Of a stretch of DNA of 64,000 nucleotides, positions 53,279 to 62,685 are shown one piece after another. Both the position numbers and the translations under genes were made by a program. The DNA comes from Ruminococcus sp. OA3. Its GTDB lineage: Bacteria > Bacillota > Clostridia > Lachnospirales > Lachnospiraceae. The stretch is taken from NCBI RefSeq assembly GCF_022440845.1, contig NZ_JAKNTO010000001.1, positions 3,162,001 through 3,226,000 of the forward strand, in the 5' to 3' direction. Under the pieces are notes generated by a model. The model was given only the letters and a program-made list of their open reading frames with translations. It had not been told where the DNA came from and did not search any database. Within the stretch, counting starts at the first letter, position 1, and the number at the start of each line of letters is the position of its first letter.

Positions 53279-54661
53279 TTATATCAGGAAATAACGAAGG
53301 ACAAACAGTCCCGCCAGAATATACATCGTCACACTGATCTTCTTTTCTTTCGCCTTTCCGGATAACACATTGATCACCACATATGAGATCACTGCCATAA
53401 CAATGCCTTCCGAAATACTGTAGAAAAACGACATGGCGCCGATCCCGATAAACGCGGGAATCCCTTCACCAGGATCGTGGAAATCAATCAGACCAACATT
53501 ACTCATCATATAGAATCCAACCATAATAAGCGCCGGAGCCGTCGCAAATGCCGGTATTGCCAGAAAGACCGGTGAGATCAGCAGAGCGGCACCGAACAGT
53601 ATGGCAGCTACAACCGCGGTCAGTCCCGTCCTTCCCCCCTCTGAAATACCGGAGGTGCTCTCCATAAATGTCGTGACCGTCGATGTGCCAAGCACTGCTC
53701 CCGCCGTCGTTGCCACAGCATCAGCCATGAGTGCCCCCTTTATCTTAGGGAGTTTCCCGTCTTTATCAAGCATATTTGCCTTTGCAGATACGCCGATCAG
53801 CGTCCCCAGTGTATCAAAGAGGTCCATGAACAGCAATACGAATACAATGATCCCCAGATCTGCCAACGGAATAACAGTGAAATTCAACTTCCCGAAAACC
53901 GGCGCTATACTTGGAACGGCTAATCCAGCGCTGAAATCCGGTATCAGAGAATATAACTTCAGTTCAGGATTCGGAACATAAAGCCCGGACAGCTGGCAGA
54001 TAATTCCCAGTGCCCATGTGATCAGGATTCCCCACAGGATATTTCCCTTTATCTTTTTTGCTACAAGCACCCCTGTGATCAGCACACCGAGCACAGCGAG
54101 CAGAACGCAGATGCCTGCATCCTGAAATGAACCTGTCCCACCATGCAGGTTCTGATAGTTCTCAAGCGAAAAAAGCGAAAGCAGAGTACTGCCGCCGATC
54201 ACAATATTGGCATTCTGAAGCCCTACAAAAGCGATAAATAAACCAATCCCCACACTGATCGCGTGCCTCATACTGGTAGGTATCGCATTAAATATAGCCT
54301 CCCGCACATTGATACACGTGAGCAGAATGAATATAATACCTTCAATAAACACTGCTGCAAGCGCTGCCTGCCAGGGATACCCCATCTGCTGTACAACCGT
54401 ATAGACAAAATAAGCATTCAATCCCATTCCGGGTGCAAGCACAAACGGATAATTGGCAAACATCGCCATACACAGCGTACCGATCACCGCTGCAAGTGCC
54501 GTCGCCGTAAAGACTGCCCCCTTGTCCATCCCCGCTTCGGCAAGCATGTTGGGGTGTACCGCCAGTATATAAGCCATCGTCATGAATGTGGTGATTCCGG
54601 CAATGATCTCAGTCTTTGCATCCGTATGGTGCTCTTTAAGTTTAAATATTTTTTCCAGCAT
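53279..54661 (-). CDS. NCS2-family purine (guanine/hypoxanthine) permease
   Basis: The 460-residue transporter belongs to the AzgA/PbuG branch of the NCS2 family and imports purine bases with protons. It has about 13 membrane segments, beginning TEIIAGITTFMTMAYILAVHPNML, and the family motifs PFVLAPGMGLNAYFVYTV and VFLLFMDLFDTLGTLIGVSAKANML, with ESTSGISEGGRTGLTAV. The ATG at 54661 follows GGGAGAGAAGGAA. Its stop is 14 bp from the second cotJC break. Confidence 0.92.
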   Translation of the reverse strand: MLEKIFKLKEHHTDAKTEIIAGITTFMTMAYILAVHPNMLAEAGMDKGAVFTATALAAVIGTLCMAMFANYPFVLAPGMGLNAYFVYTVVQQMGYPWQAALAAVFIEGIIFILLTCINVREAIFNAIPTSMRHAISVGIGLFIAFVGLQNANIVIGGSTLLSLFSLENYQNLHGGTGSFQDAGICVLLAVLGVLITGVLVAKKIKGNILWGILITWALGIICQLSGLYVPNPELKLYSLIPDFSAGLAVPSIAPVFGKLNFTVIPLADLGIIVFVLLFMDLFDTLGTLIGVSAKANMLDKDGKLPKIKGALMADAVATTAGAVLGTSTVTTFMESTSGISEGGRTGLTAVVAAILFGAALLISPVFLAIPAFATAPALIMVGFYMMSNVGLIDFHDPGEGIPAFIGIGAMSFFYSISEGIVMAVISYVVINVLSGKAKEKKISVTMYILAGLFVLRYFLI

Positions 54662-54696
54662 TTCCTTCTCTCCCGTATCCCTCATATTAAAATCTG

Positions 54697-55809
54697 TTAT
54701 TTTTTATTTTCTGTATCTCTGTAATATGCAATCATCAAATCCACCATCCGGTTGTAGCTTTTTATTCCATCATCCTGCCCGTTGGCCTTCAGATAGAGAT
54801 CATTGATCTGATTCGATAGTTTTGCAGTTCTGCCATCATAAGCATCCCAAAATGTACTGTTGGCCCTCAAATCTGCCTCAGCCTCCGGTGCAAGCCCGCT
54901 GCGGACCACACTCCAGCGCTCCGCATCAGCACTGCTGAGCTCGTTCATACTGTATATCCATCCCATAAGGTATCCACTATATTGAAAATCTATACTATCC
55001 GAGGAACTGCATGCCAGAAATGCAATGAAATTTGCCTCATCCTCCTGCATAAACCCTCTCAAATGAGATAATTCATGACAGGTGGTAAAAGGGATATTAT
55101 AATCAAGCATATCACCATTATAATTTGCCTCAAGAGTAAACGGAGAATAAACCCCTGTCAGTCCCTGATAAGAAAGGAGTTCTGAAACCAGAAGTCTTTT
55201 TGGCTGCGGATAATATCCATCCAGCATTGGATACTCTTTCCCCAGTTTCTGCATGGCACTCACTGCACCCTCATCTTCCTCTGACTGCAGTATCATTTCC
55301 CCCTCTGTGTTTCTCGTGACCAGACTGCTGCAAGCATTGACTTTCTCAGTCAGCCGGCTGCATACCGCTTCCAGCTCATCCACCGTACCCCCTCCGGCAG
55401 AGATTCCTGCTTTTTCAGAGAACGAGTTCCTTTTGTAATTCACACCGCAGTTTACCGTATACAGGAACATCAGGACGGCCGCCACAAGAAACAGGCAGGA
55501 AAGCCACCTCATCAACGTGCGCTTCCTGTTATCTTTACGGATAATTTTTACTGTAATATGTACCAGGGATGCTGCCAGGACCAGCAGCAGGATATAAAGA
55601 CATATTTCCGACACAGAGAACGGAAAGATCCCGAAAAATCTTCCAAATACGGAAACCAGCACCTGATAGATATGTACAGAATACCATTCAGCCAGTCCGG
55701 GCATCACAGACACCAGTATCTGTATCCCCCCGCTTACCGTCAATAAAATGCACGCAGCGATTACTCTTATCATTGTTTTAGATCGTTTCTGTTTCTCTCT
55801 TTTGTCCAT
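54697..55809 (-). CDS. DUF3810 membrane protein with HExxH zinc site
   Basis: The 370-residue protein has three N-terminal membrane segments (about residues 12-35, 60-82 and 98-118) and an outside domain with the zinc-peptidase motif HELSHLRGFMQEDEANFIAF, in which two histidines and the later glutamate could bind zinc. This is the DUF3810 family, of unknown substrate. It lies between the purine permease and the MraY-like gene, all on the minus strand. Confidence 0.85.
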   Translation of the reverse strand: MDKREKQKRSKTMIRVIAACILLTVSGGIQILVSVMPGLAEWYSVHIYQVLVSVFGRFFGIFPFSVSEICLYILLLVLAASLVHITVKIIRKDNRKRTLMRWLSCLFLVAAVLMFLYTVNCGVNYKRNSFSEKAGISAGGGTVDELEAVCSRLTEKVNACSSLVTRNTEGEMILQSEEDEGAVSAMQKLGKEYPMLDGYYPQPKRLLVSELLSYQGLTGVYSPFTLEANYNGDMLDYNIPFTTCHELSHLRGFMQEDEANFIAFLACSSSDSIDFQYSGYLMGWIYSMNELSSADAERWSVVRSGLAPEAEADLRANSTFWDAYDGRTAKLSNQINDLYLKANGQDDGIKSYNRMVDLMIAYYRDTENKK

Positions 55810-55912
55810 ACAGTTTTTCTCAATCGTAGGTTTTCTTTTATTATACCACGTCCCCTATTGAAAGATATATCTGTTTGCGGTTAAACCTTTGAAACACCCA
55901 TATCCATATAAA

Positions 55913-55936
55913 AGCCGAATGGTTTCCCATTCGGCT
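55913..55936 (-). terminator. Terminator of the MraY-like gene
   Basis: AGCCGAATGG pairs perfectly over 10 bp with its complement across a 4-nt loop, followed on the minus strand by TTTATATGG, 28 bp after the stop. Confidence 0.85.
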
Positions 55937-55963
55937 GCCGGTCTTTAGACATCCCGTATTCTG

Positions 55964-56914
55964 TTATGAGACTATCAGAAACGCTACCAGCCCAAGAAGC
56001 ACCTGTGCGATCAGGAAACGCACCACCACCTGCGTGTCCGACCATTTGAATTTAATCCTTACATGGTCATGGATTGGCGTACGCGTATTTTTCAGTATGG
56101 AGATTTTCAAAAACCTCTTCAGGAAGATCTTGACCAGTCCGAATCCTCCGTCGATGATCAGCATTCCTGCAAGGAGCAGATAAACAAACGGATGCTGTGA
56201 TTTCATCGCAATGATCGCGAGATAAAATCCCAGAGCCCTTGATCCCGCATCCCCCATCAGCATACTGCTCGGCGAGGTGTTAAAATACAGGTATGCAAAC
56301 AGTACCGCGACAAAGAGAAAGTCGGCGATCACATAATTTCCCAGTGCCTCACGAAAGATCAGACTGAACGACAGGATAGCAACGCAGCAGAGGCTGGCAC
56401 ACAATCCGTCGACGCCGTCTGAACAGTTCGTGACATTGATCGATATCCAGATCAGGACAATTCCAAGAATGATGTAAACCGCTTTCGGAATGATCAGCTC
56501 CATGCTTCCGATATAAATCGCCGTCGGATTATAGTTTAAAAAAGTAAGCATGGTGACGGCAGATATGATCAGGTCGATCAGGCCCTTCTTATAATCACTC
56601 CATGGTTTGTCAGACGCATCATCGAGATAGCCGCTCAGCATGATGCATGCAAGCAATATCAGATAAATGATATACTCACGGTCCAGCGGCATAAAAAGAA
56701 CACTGCCGACTATGAAACACAGGACAAATGTCAGCCCCACGCCCCTGATCTTTCCTTTCGACAGGTTCCCATTGACTGCAAATGCTCTTCCCTGGTCACT
56801 CGGCAGAAACGGCAGTGGAAATTTCAATGCCAGAAATGTGAGGATAAATGTAATAAGTATACCCAGCATAACAATCTGGTTTGTGTTTAAATAATGATTT
56901 AATATATTGTACAT
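55964..56914 (-). CDS. MraY/WecA-family phosphosugar transferase
   Basis: Enzymes of this family transfer phospho-sugars to undecaprenyl phosphate in the membrane. The 316-residue protein has about ten membrane segments, the aspartate pair GYLDDASDKPW, NVTNCSDGVDGL, and LMGDAGSRALGF. Where MraY has HHH near the C-terminus, it reads TPIHDHVRIKFKWSDTQVVVRF, so one histidine is replaced by aspartate. It is far from the dcw cluster and probably an extra copy. Confidence 0.85.
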   Translation of the reverse strand: MYNILNHYLNTNQIVMLGILITFILTFLALKFPLPFLPSDQGRAFAVNGNLSKGKIRGVGLTFVLCFIVGSVLFMPLDREYIIYLILLACIMLSGYLDDASDKPWSDYKKGLIDLIISAVTMLTFLNYNPTAIYIGSMELIIPKAVYIILGIVLIWISINVTNCSDGVDGLCASLCCVAILSFSLIFREALGNYVIADFLFVAVLFAYLYFNTSPSSMLMGDAGSRALGFYLAIIAMKSQHPFVYLLLAGMLIIDGGFGLVKIFLKRFLKISILKNTRTPIHDHVRIKFKWSDTQVVVRFLIAQVLLGLVAFLIVS

Positions 56915-57003
56915 CTTTCTTTTGCCTCTCGGACAATCCTTTCTGTTATCTATTCATTATACTGAAGATACCACAAGCCTGTCTAAAACGCAAGAGCTGC
57001 ATC

Positions 57004-58413
57004 TTATGGTTTTTCCGCAGATATGTCTGTATTCCCAAATCCTAGCTTCAAAGGAAAATGCTTAAGATAAACATCAATACTGTCTTTGTTCCTCACTACT
57101 ATTTTCTCAAGCAACTGCCGGTAAAATTCATCTTCATAATCCATGCCGCCTGTCATCTCACTGACGGCATCTGCAATCTGCCGGATTTCTTCGTTGTCTT
57201 TATCTGTCACCGACCTGATCACAGCAAGTATGCTGCCTTTCATTTTTTTTCTGTCGTATTCCAAAAGATCGCATGCCGCAGCCATGATATGGAGAACATC
57301 CTCATTGCGTATGCTGCATCCTGCGCAGCCAGTCATATTTTCATTCTCGTCTGTGCGGGGAGCGCCGTGCCGGACTGCTTCCAGACAACGCCATGACTGA
57401 TAGCTGCTACCGTCTTTTCTTTGTTTATATCTGGAGACGTAACTCGAACCACAGCATCCGCATTTTATTTTTCCAGAGAATGTATAGCGGCTGCTGTGCT
57501 TTTTCTTTCCCTTCTGTGAGTGAGAACGGCTGTCCAGAATACGGTTGGCTTTTTCAAACATCTCCCTTGAGATGATCGGTTCATGGTGGTCCCTGATGAT
57601 CACATATTCCTCCTGCCCGCGGTTATACTTTTTTTCATGAGACAGAAAATCCGGTGTGTATGTCTTTTTCTGCACCAGATCACCGCAGTATTTCTCATTC
57701 CGAAGAATGCGCAGGATAACCGAACTCTGCCATTCACTGACACGCATGGGCAAAATCCCCGTTTCCCCAAGCTCACGCGCGATCACATGTGTTCCCTTCC
57801 CCTCCTCCACATATTTATGAAAGATAAGCCGCACAATCCTGGCACCTTCTTCATCGAGATACATGACTCCGTCACGCACCTCATACCCCAGCATGCTTCT
57901 GCCGAATACAACTCCCTGCTCCATCCGCCGTTTCTGCCCCCATTTCACACGCTCTGAAGTCCGGCGGCTCTCCTCCTGCGCGATGGAGGACATGATCGCG
58001 AGGCGAAGCTCGGCATCTCCATCCAGGGTATTGATATTATCATTCAGAAAAATAACGGCTATACCATGCTTTTTAAGATCACGAGTGTAATAGATGCTGT
58101 CAAGCGTATTCCTCGCAAAACGTGAGATCTCTTTCGTAATGATCAGGTCAAACTCTCCATTCTTGGCACTTCTGATCATCTGGTTAAACGACCTGCGCTT
58201 TTTTGTGCTGGTCCCGGATATTCCCTCGTCGGCATAGATTTCAAACAGCTCCCAGTCGGGATTGCGCTCGATATACTGCCTGAAAAACGTGCGCTGACTC
58301 TCAAAAGAATTTGCCTGGTCATCACCATCCGTAGATACCCTGCAGTATGCTGCGACACGCTTTCTTTTGCCAGCTGTCCTTCTCTCCTGGTTTAAGCGTT
58401 CGTAATCATACAC
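57004..58413 (-). CDS. Second large serine recombinase
   Basis: The 469-residue protein has the catalytic serine in AAYCRVSTDGDDQANS, the arginine region ITKEISRFARNTLDSIYY, the DNA-binding recombinase domain (MLGYEVRDG, ILRNEKYCGDL) and zinc-ribbon cysteines in GKIKCGCCGSSY. It is only distantly similar to the recombinase at 51378. It lies 3.7 kb right of the second cotJC break and could belong to a second element whose other end is outside the window. Confidence 0.93.
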   Translation of the reverse strand: MYDYERLNQERRTAGKRKRVAAYCRVSTDGDDQANSFESQRTFFRQYIERNPDWELFEIYADEGISGTSTKKRRSFNQMIRSAKNGEFDLIITKEISRFARNTLDSIYYTRDLKKHGIAVIFLNDNINTLDGDAELRLAIMSSIAQEESRRTSERVKWGQKRRMEQGVVFGRSMLGYEVRDGVMYLDEEGARIVRLIFHKYVEEGKGTHVIARELGETGILPMRVSEWQSSVILRILRNEKYCGDLVQKKTYTPDFLSHEKKYNRGQEEYVIIRDHHEPIISREMFEKANRILDSRSHSQKGKKKHSSRYTFSGKIKCGCCGSSYVSRYKQRKDGSSYQSWRCLEAVRHGAPRTDENENMTGCAGCSIRNEDVLHIMAAACDLLEYDRKKMKGSILAVIRSVTDKDNEEIRQIADAVSEMTGGMDYEDEFYRQLLEKIVVRNKDSIDVYLKHFPLKLGFGNTDISAEKP

Positions 58414-58425
58414 AAAAACCCCTCC

Positions 58426-58638
58426 TTACAGCCGGTTGTTCTGATTCTCAATACACTGTCGGCAATGTCGGGATTCAAGTTCCTCCAGACAATGCTCCCG
58501 CTGCTCAGGAGTCAGCAGTTTTCTCTTCTCCAGAGACCAGAAGACCGCTTTTTGAATCTCTGTGAGAAACGCTGCATACTTCGGGTCATCCAGTTTTGGC
58601 ACTGGTTTACCGGTATAGGCAAATTCCCTGTGTTTCAT
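58426..58638 (-). CDS. Small protein upstream of the second recombinase
   Basis: The 70-residue protein begins MKHREFAYTGKPVPKLDDPKY and ends with cysteine-containing CLEELESRHCRQCIENQ. It is probably helical and has no known domain. Its stop is 12 bp before the recombinase start, so they are one operon. GGGAGGTGCGGTTA precedes the ATG. A role as accessory factor for the recombinase is inference from position. Confidence 0.65.
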   Translation of the reverse strand: MKHREFAYTGKPVPKLDDPKYAAFLTEIQKAVFWSLEKRKLLTPEQREHCLEELESRHCRQCIENQNNRL

Positions 58639-58708
58639 TAACCGCACCTCCCTCTGCTTTACTATATGTGCCGTAGGCTTTTCCATATAACAGAGAGGCT
58701 GCGCCCTT

Positions 58709-59827
58709 TCAGGCGTCCGGTGCCATTATATTCTGTTCGGTATTCACATCAAAAAAATGCGCTTTGTTCATATCAAATGTGAGTGTTATCACATCCCCCC
58801 TCTTAGCCGGCGTATCCGGTCTCACTCGACAGACCAGATTTCCTCCTTTAAACTCCGTGTAAAGACAGGCTTCCGCTCCCAGCAGTTCATATGCCTTTAC
58901 CTCGGCCGGCAGAACATGTCCGTCATCGTACGTATTCCACTGGGCAACCCGGATATCTTCCGAGCGAATTCCCATAATGACTTCTTTACCGGTGTAGCCT
59001 TCTTTTTTCAATACCTCCGCATTGACGGAAGGTATCTCAAACTTCCGATCTCCGGATTCAAATATGATGCTGCTCTGCTGCTCCCGGATTTTCCCCCTCA
59101 GAAAGTTCATCTGGGGAGATCCAATAAACCCGGCGACGAAAAGATTCCTCGGACGGTCATAGACCTTTTTCGGCGTATCCACCTGCATGATATCGCCGTC
59201 CCTCATCACCACGATTCTCGTTCCAAGTGTCATCGCCTCCGTCTGATCATGTGTCACATAGATGATGGTTGCACCGAGACGGTTGTGAAGCTTCGCTATT
59301 TCAAGCCGCATCTGGACACGCAGTTTTGCATCCAGATTGGAAAGCGGTTCATCCATCAGAAAGACCTTGGGATCTCTGACGATTGCACGCCCCATGGCCA
59401 CACGCTGTCTCTGGCCTCCGGACAGTGCTTTCGGTCTTCTGCCAAGAAGTTCCTCCAGGTCCAGGATCTTTGCGGCACTTCGGACAGCCTTATCAATCTC
59501 CATTTTCGGGATTTTTCTCATCTTCAGTGAAAACGCCATATTGTCATATACCGTCATATGTGGATACAGTGCATAGTTCTGAAATACCATGGCAATGTCC
59601 CTGTCTTTTGGTTCCTCATCATTCACCTTTTTTTCATCAATCACCACCTCGCCGGCTGTGATCGGTTCCAACCCGGCGATCATACGCAACGTTGTGGATT
59701 TTCCACATCCGGACGGTCCCACCAGGATAATAAACTCCTTATCTTCTATTTCCAGATTAAAATCTTTTATAGCCTCATATCCGTTGGGATATATCTTTTT
59801 GACTTTTTTTAATGATATCGACGCCAT
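58709..59827 (-). CDS. Sugar ABC transporter ATPase (MsmK/UgpC type)
   Basis: The 372-residue protein is the ATPase of a carbohydrate importer of the MalK/UgpC group. It has Walker [17 protein letters not shown], the signature [14 protein letters not shown], Walker [17 protein letters not shown], and the C-terminal TOBE-type regulatory domain with [13 protein letters not shown]. Such ATPases often serve several importers. It is last in the operon that starts outside the window with the binding protein. Confidence 0.95.
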   Translation of the reverse strand: MASISLKKVKKIYPNGYEAIKDFNLEIEDKEFIILVGPSGCGKSTTLRMIAGLEPITAGEVVIDEKKVNDEEPKDRDIAMVFQNYALYPHMTVYDNMAFSLKMRKIPKMEIDKAVRSAAKILDLEELLGRRPKALSGGQRQRVAMGRAIVRDPKVFLMDEPLSNLDAKLRVQMRLEIAKLHNRLGATIIYVTHDQTEAMTLGTRIVVMRDGDIMQVDTPKKVYDRPRNLFVAGFIGSPQMNFLRGKIREQQSSIIFESGDRKFEIPSVNAEVLKKEGYTGKEVIMGIRSEDIRVAQWNTYDDGHVLPAEVKAYELLGAEACLYTEFKGGNLVCRVRPDTPAKRGDVITLTFDMNKAHFFDVNTEQNIMAPDA

Positions 59828-59841
59828 AGAGTTCCCCTCTT

Positions 59842-60441
59842 CTATCCACAGGCGATCAGTGTCAGACCACCCAGCATTTCAAGCCTGCGTTTTCCCATAT
59901 CTTTTTGTTCACGTTTGTCGTACTGTATGGCAGCAAAGGCTACCTCCTGTTCAGTATCCGGTGTCAGCTCATAGACACACAGCTCTTCTTCCTGAAATTG
60001 AATTCCTGCAACCTGATAGGTTTTTTCATTGATCAGTACACTCCTGCCATCCACTTTTGTACTTCCGAAGAGCTGCCACGCCGTTTTCTCTCCCAGGATA
60101 CAGTATCCTGTCTCTCCCGCCGGAAGTGCGTTGCTGTTCGGAAACAGTATGGAACAGTCTCCTGCAATCCCGATCGTCTTCACATCAGCACTTCTGCTGT
60201 AATCAGGATTCGTCACCGTCTCCGGCTTATTTTCCTGCCATAAGGCAACATCAAATCCCTCTTCTCTCATCCGTGTGATGATAAGACTCATGTTCTCATC
60301 ATACACCGCTGCGCTTTTCATCTCCCATTTGGCAATCCCCGAAGGTGCAGCAGCTTTATAAACCATACCGATTCCCAGCCCCGCCAGACATAAGACACCC
60401 GGCAGCAGAAGTGAGATCAGAATCTTTTTTCTTCTATTCAT
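59842..60441 (-). CDS. Orphan MacB-like extracellular domain protein
   Basis: The 199-residue protein has one N-terminal membrane segment (about residues 7-28) followed by a domain resembling the extracellular part of MacB/FtsX-type permeases: [41 protein letters not shown] and [14 protein letters not shown]. The three membrane segments of a full permease are missing, so it cannot transport alone. It overlaps the HlyD-type gene by 8 bp. Partner function with the adaptor is likely but unproven. Confidence 0.7.
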   Translation of the reverse strand: MNRRKKILISLLLPGVLCLAGLGIGMVYKAAAPSGIAKWEMKSAAVYDENMSLIITRMREEGFDVALWQENKPETVTNPDYSRSADVKTIGIAGDCSILFPNSNALPAGETGYCILGEKTAWQLFGSTKVDGRSVLINEKTYQVAGIQFQEEELCVYELTPDTEQEVAFAAIQYDKREQKDMGKRRLEMLGGLTLIACG

Positions 60442-61843
60442 CTCCCTCCTCCATCAGCCGCACTTTATCGCCCGGGGATACTTCTTTGCTGGAAAATACA
60501 ACGAACTGGTCATTTGCCCCCAGCGAACCATCTTCAAGCGCAGCACTGCCTTCATTTTTATCCTTAACAGTCACATCCTGCCTTACGACACTGAGCTCAG
60601 TTCCCAGAATCGTCTCTGTCTCCCGGATCATCAGGATATAATTCCTGTCATTATCCGCGTACAGCGCGGACAGCGGGATGCAGCACGGATACGGCCCCGA
60701 CTGTTTTGTCAGTTCCATCTTACCGCTCTCACCGAGTGAAAGCGCTTCATCCATTACTTTCACAACAGCCTCATAGCCGCCTTCTTCCTTCTGTGTCACG
60801 GCGGTTATTTCACAGTTTTCTTTCTGCAGTCTGTCGTTTTGGAACTTAAGGGTCACGTTACTTCCCGTCTTCACATAATCCGCCTGTTCTTCTGAGAGTA
60901 CCGCCTTAAAATTCCAACCCTCAGACCCGTCCGCCAGGATCATGGCTGCACTGTCCGTCGTGCGGTCGCCTGCTTCCACACAGATCTTCCCGACATTTCC
61001 AGCCATCATGCTTACAACCTGTCCATCGTTTTCCTGCAGTTTTTGATACGCTGCCAGTTTCGTTTCCAGCTGTGAGATCGTCTGCCCGGCCTCTGTGATA
61101 CCGCTTTCATCAGCAGGTGCCTTATTTTCCGCATCTTCTACCGCCCGGCGAGCCTGCACAACCGCCTTGTCACGTTCAACCTCCGCGTTATAGAGCGCCG
61201 TCTCTTTCTGCGCCAAAGCATCCTCCAGTTGTTTCATGCCCTGCTCCCATGCGCTTGTATCAGCATTTTCATTCATCTCCTGATAGCTTTCCCAGGATGG
61301 ATAAGCTGACAGCTCATACTCTGCATCAGAGTACTCCTGCCAGGCTCTGTTAACAGCCTCATCCTGAACCGCGATCGTATTCTCAAGATCCTCCAAAGCA
61401 CGCTGTTTCGCAGCCTGTACAGTCTGTTGCTCCACACTCCTGCCGGCTTTAAGCACCGCAAGTTTCTGCTGCTCCATCTCGATCCGGGCTGTGACCTCTT
61501 CGCTCAGTTTTTTCAAATCCTCTGTATCCAGCCGGAGCAGTACCGTTCCCTGCTGGATCTTCTCGCCAATCCTGACACAGACCTCCGCTACCCGGATTCC
61601 CTCTTCCACAACCACCGCCTTTCCTATGTCCGCCTCGATCCTCCCTTCAGCTGTGACCGTGTGGGAAATGTTTCGCTGCTCTGCTTTTCCAATCTGCACC
61701 CTGGGCATCTGCCACGCATAGATACCGCGTGATATGATCGTGCACAGCAGCATAATAAGCAGGAATGCAGCAAAACACCAGACCGCTTTTTTTCTTCTTT
61801 TTTCAGATGTATTCCATTTCACTGTTTTCATGTCTTCACTCAT
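60434..61843 (-). CDS. HlyD/MacA-type efflux adaptor protein
   Basis: The 469-residue protein has a membrane anchor (about residues 20-42), a barrel-lipoyl half (KAEQRNISHTVTAEGRIEADIG), a long alpha-helical hairpin rich in Glu, Gln and Ala (about 110-280), and the second half with TGSNVTLKFQND and a C-terminal domain. It is an adaptor of the HlyD/MacA family. The start overlaps the upstream sugar permease as ATGA, an unusual partnership. The frame goes further upstream but overlaps the permease. Confidence 0.88.
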   Translation of the reverse strand: MSEDMKTVKWNTSEKRRKKAVWCFAAFLLIMLLCTIISRGIYAWQMPRVQIGKAEQRNISHTVTAEGRIEADIGKAVVVEEGIRVAEVCVRIGEKIQQGTVLLRLDTEDLKKLSEEVTARIEMEQQKLAVLKAGRSVEQQTVQAAKQRALEDLENTIAVQDEAVNRAWQEYSDAEYELSAYPSWESYQEMNENADTSAWEQGMKQLEDALAQKETALYNAEVERDKAVVQARRAVEDAENKAPADESGITEAGQTISQLETKLAAYQKLQENDGQVVSMMAGNVGKICVEAGDRTTDSAAMILADGSEGWNFKAVLSEEQADYVKTGSNVTLKFQNDRLQKENCEITAVTQKEEGGYEAVVKVMDEALSLGESGKMELTKQSGPYPCCIPLSALYADNDRNYILMIRETETILGTELSVVRQDVTVKDKNEGSAALEDGSLGANDQFVVFSSKEVSPGDKVRLMEEGDE

Positions 61844-62685
61844 TCCTTGATTCCCGATGAAATGATTCCCTGTTCCAGGTAATCCTGTCCAATTACAAAC
61901 ACAAACACAGCCGGTATCAGTGCTATCACAGATGCCGCAAGTGCGGTTCCCGCCTGCCCGGCTCCAACCTCCGGCAGATACAGCGAAAGCGGCCACAATG
62001 TCTTATCCTGCAAAAATGCCAGCGGCTGCTCCATCATATTCCAGTACTCCAGAAATCCTAAAACCACTGCAGACAGAATGCCCGGCGAACCCAGCGGAAT
62101 CCCGATTTTCAAAAAAACCGCCAGCTCACCGGCACCGTCAATCTTAGCCGCTTCTATCAATTCTCTCGGTATCGCAGTAAAACTGCGGTATATGAGAAAT
62201 ACCGGAAATGTAGAAAAAACTGCCGGCAGGATGACTGCCGCATGGGTATTCATCAGGTTCAGCCCATCCAGTACCAGATAGGAGGGAAGCATTGTCACCT
62301 GAAACGGAAGCAACATTAAAATGACGTAGAGTGTAAACAACAGTTTCTTTCCTTTAAAGCGAAATGCTGCAAACGCCCATGCTGCCGGAACCGCAAACAC
62401 CAGCTGTCCCGCGAGGATTGTTCCTACAATTTTCATCGAGTTCCAGAACACCGTAAAAAAGTCCGGTGTCCAGATCAGCAGTTTCACAAAATGAATCAAT
62501 GTCGGATACAGCGGAAAAAGCTTCCATTCTATCATGCCGCCGGTTCCGTTTAACACTGGCGCCAGGCTTGCCGCCAGTTCATTTTTGCTTTTCAGAGAAC
62601 CCAGGACTGTGAGAATCACCGGCATACAGATGATCACTGCTGATAACACCAGCCCCAGCTTCCAACAGATCTTTTTCAACCTCAA
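61840..62685 (-). CDS. Carbohydrate ABC transporter permease (MalG type)
   Basis: This is the second permease of a CUT1-type sugar importer. The 281-residue protein has six membrane segments, beginning LGLVLSAVIICMPVILTVLGSL, and the ATPase-docking EAA loop in REL...EAAKIDGAGELAVFLKIGIPLGSPG. It ends in YLEQGIISSGIKE, the usual QRYFVQGLTAGAVKG-like tail. It overlaps both neighbours by four bases. Confidence 0.95.
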   Translation of the reverse strand: MRLKKICWKLGLVLSAVIICMPVILTVLGSLKSKNELAASLAPVLNGTGGMIEWKLFPLYPTLIHFVKLLIWTPDFFTVFWNSMKIVGTILAGQLVFAVPAAWAFAAFRFKGKKLLFTLYVILMLLPFQVTMLPSYLVLDGLNLMNTHAAVILPAVFSTFPVFLIYRSFTAIPRELIEAAKIDGAGELAVFLKIGIPLGSPGILSAVVLGFLEYWNMMEQPLAFLQDKTLWPLSLYLPEVGAGQAGTALAASVIALIPAVFVFVIGQDYLEQGIISSGIKE

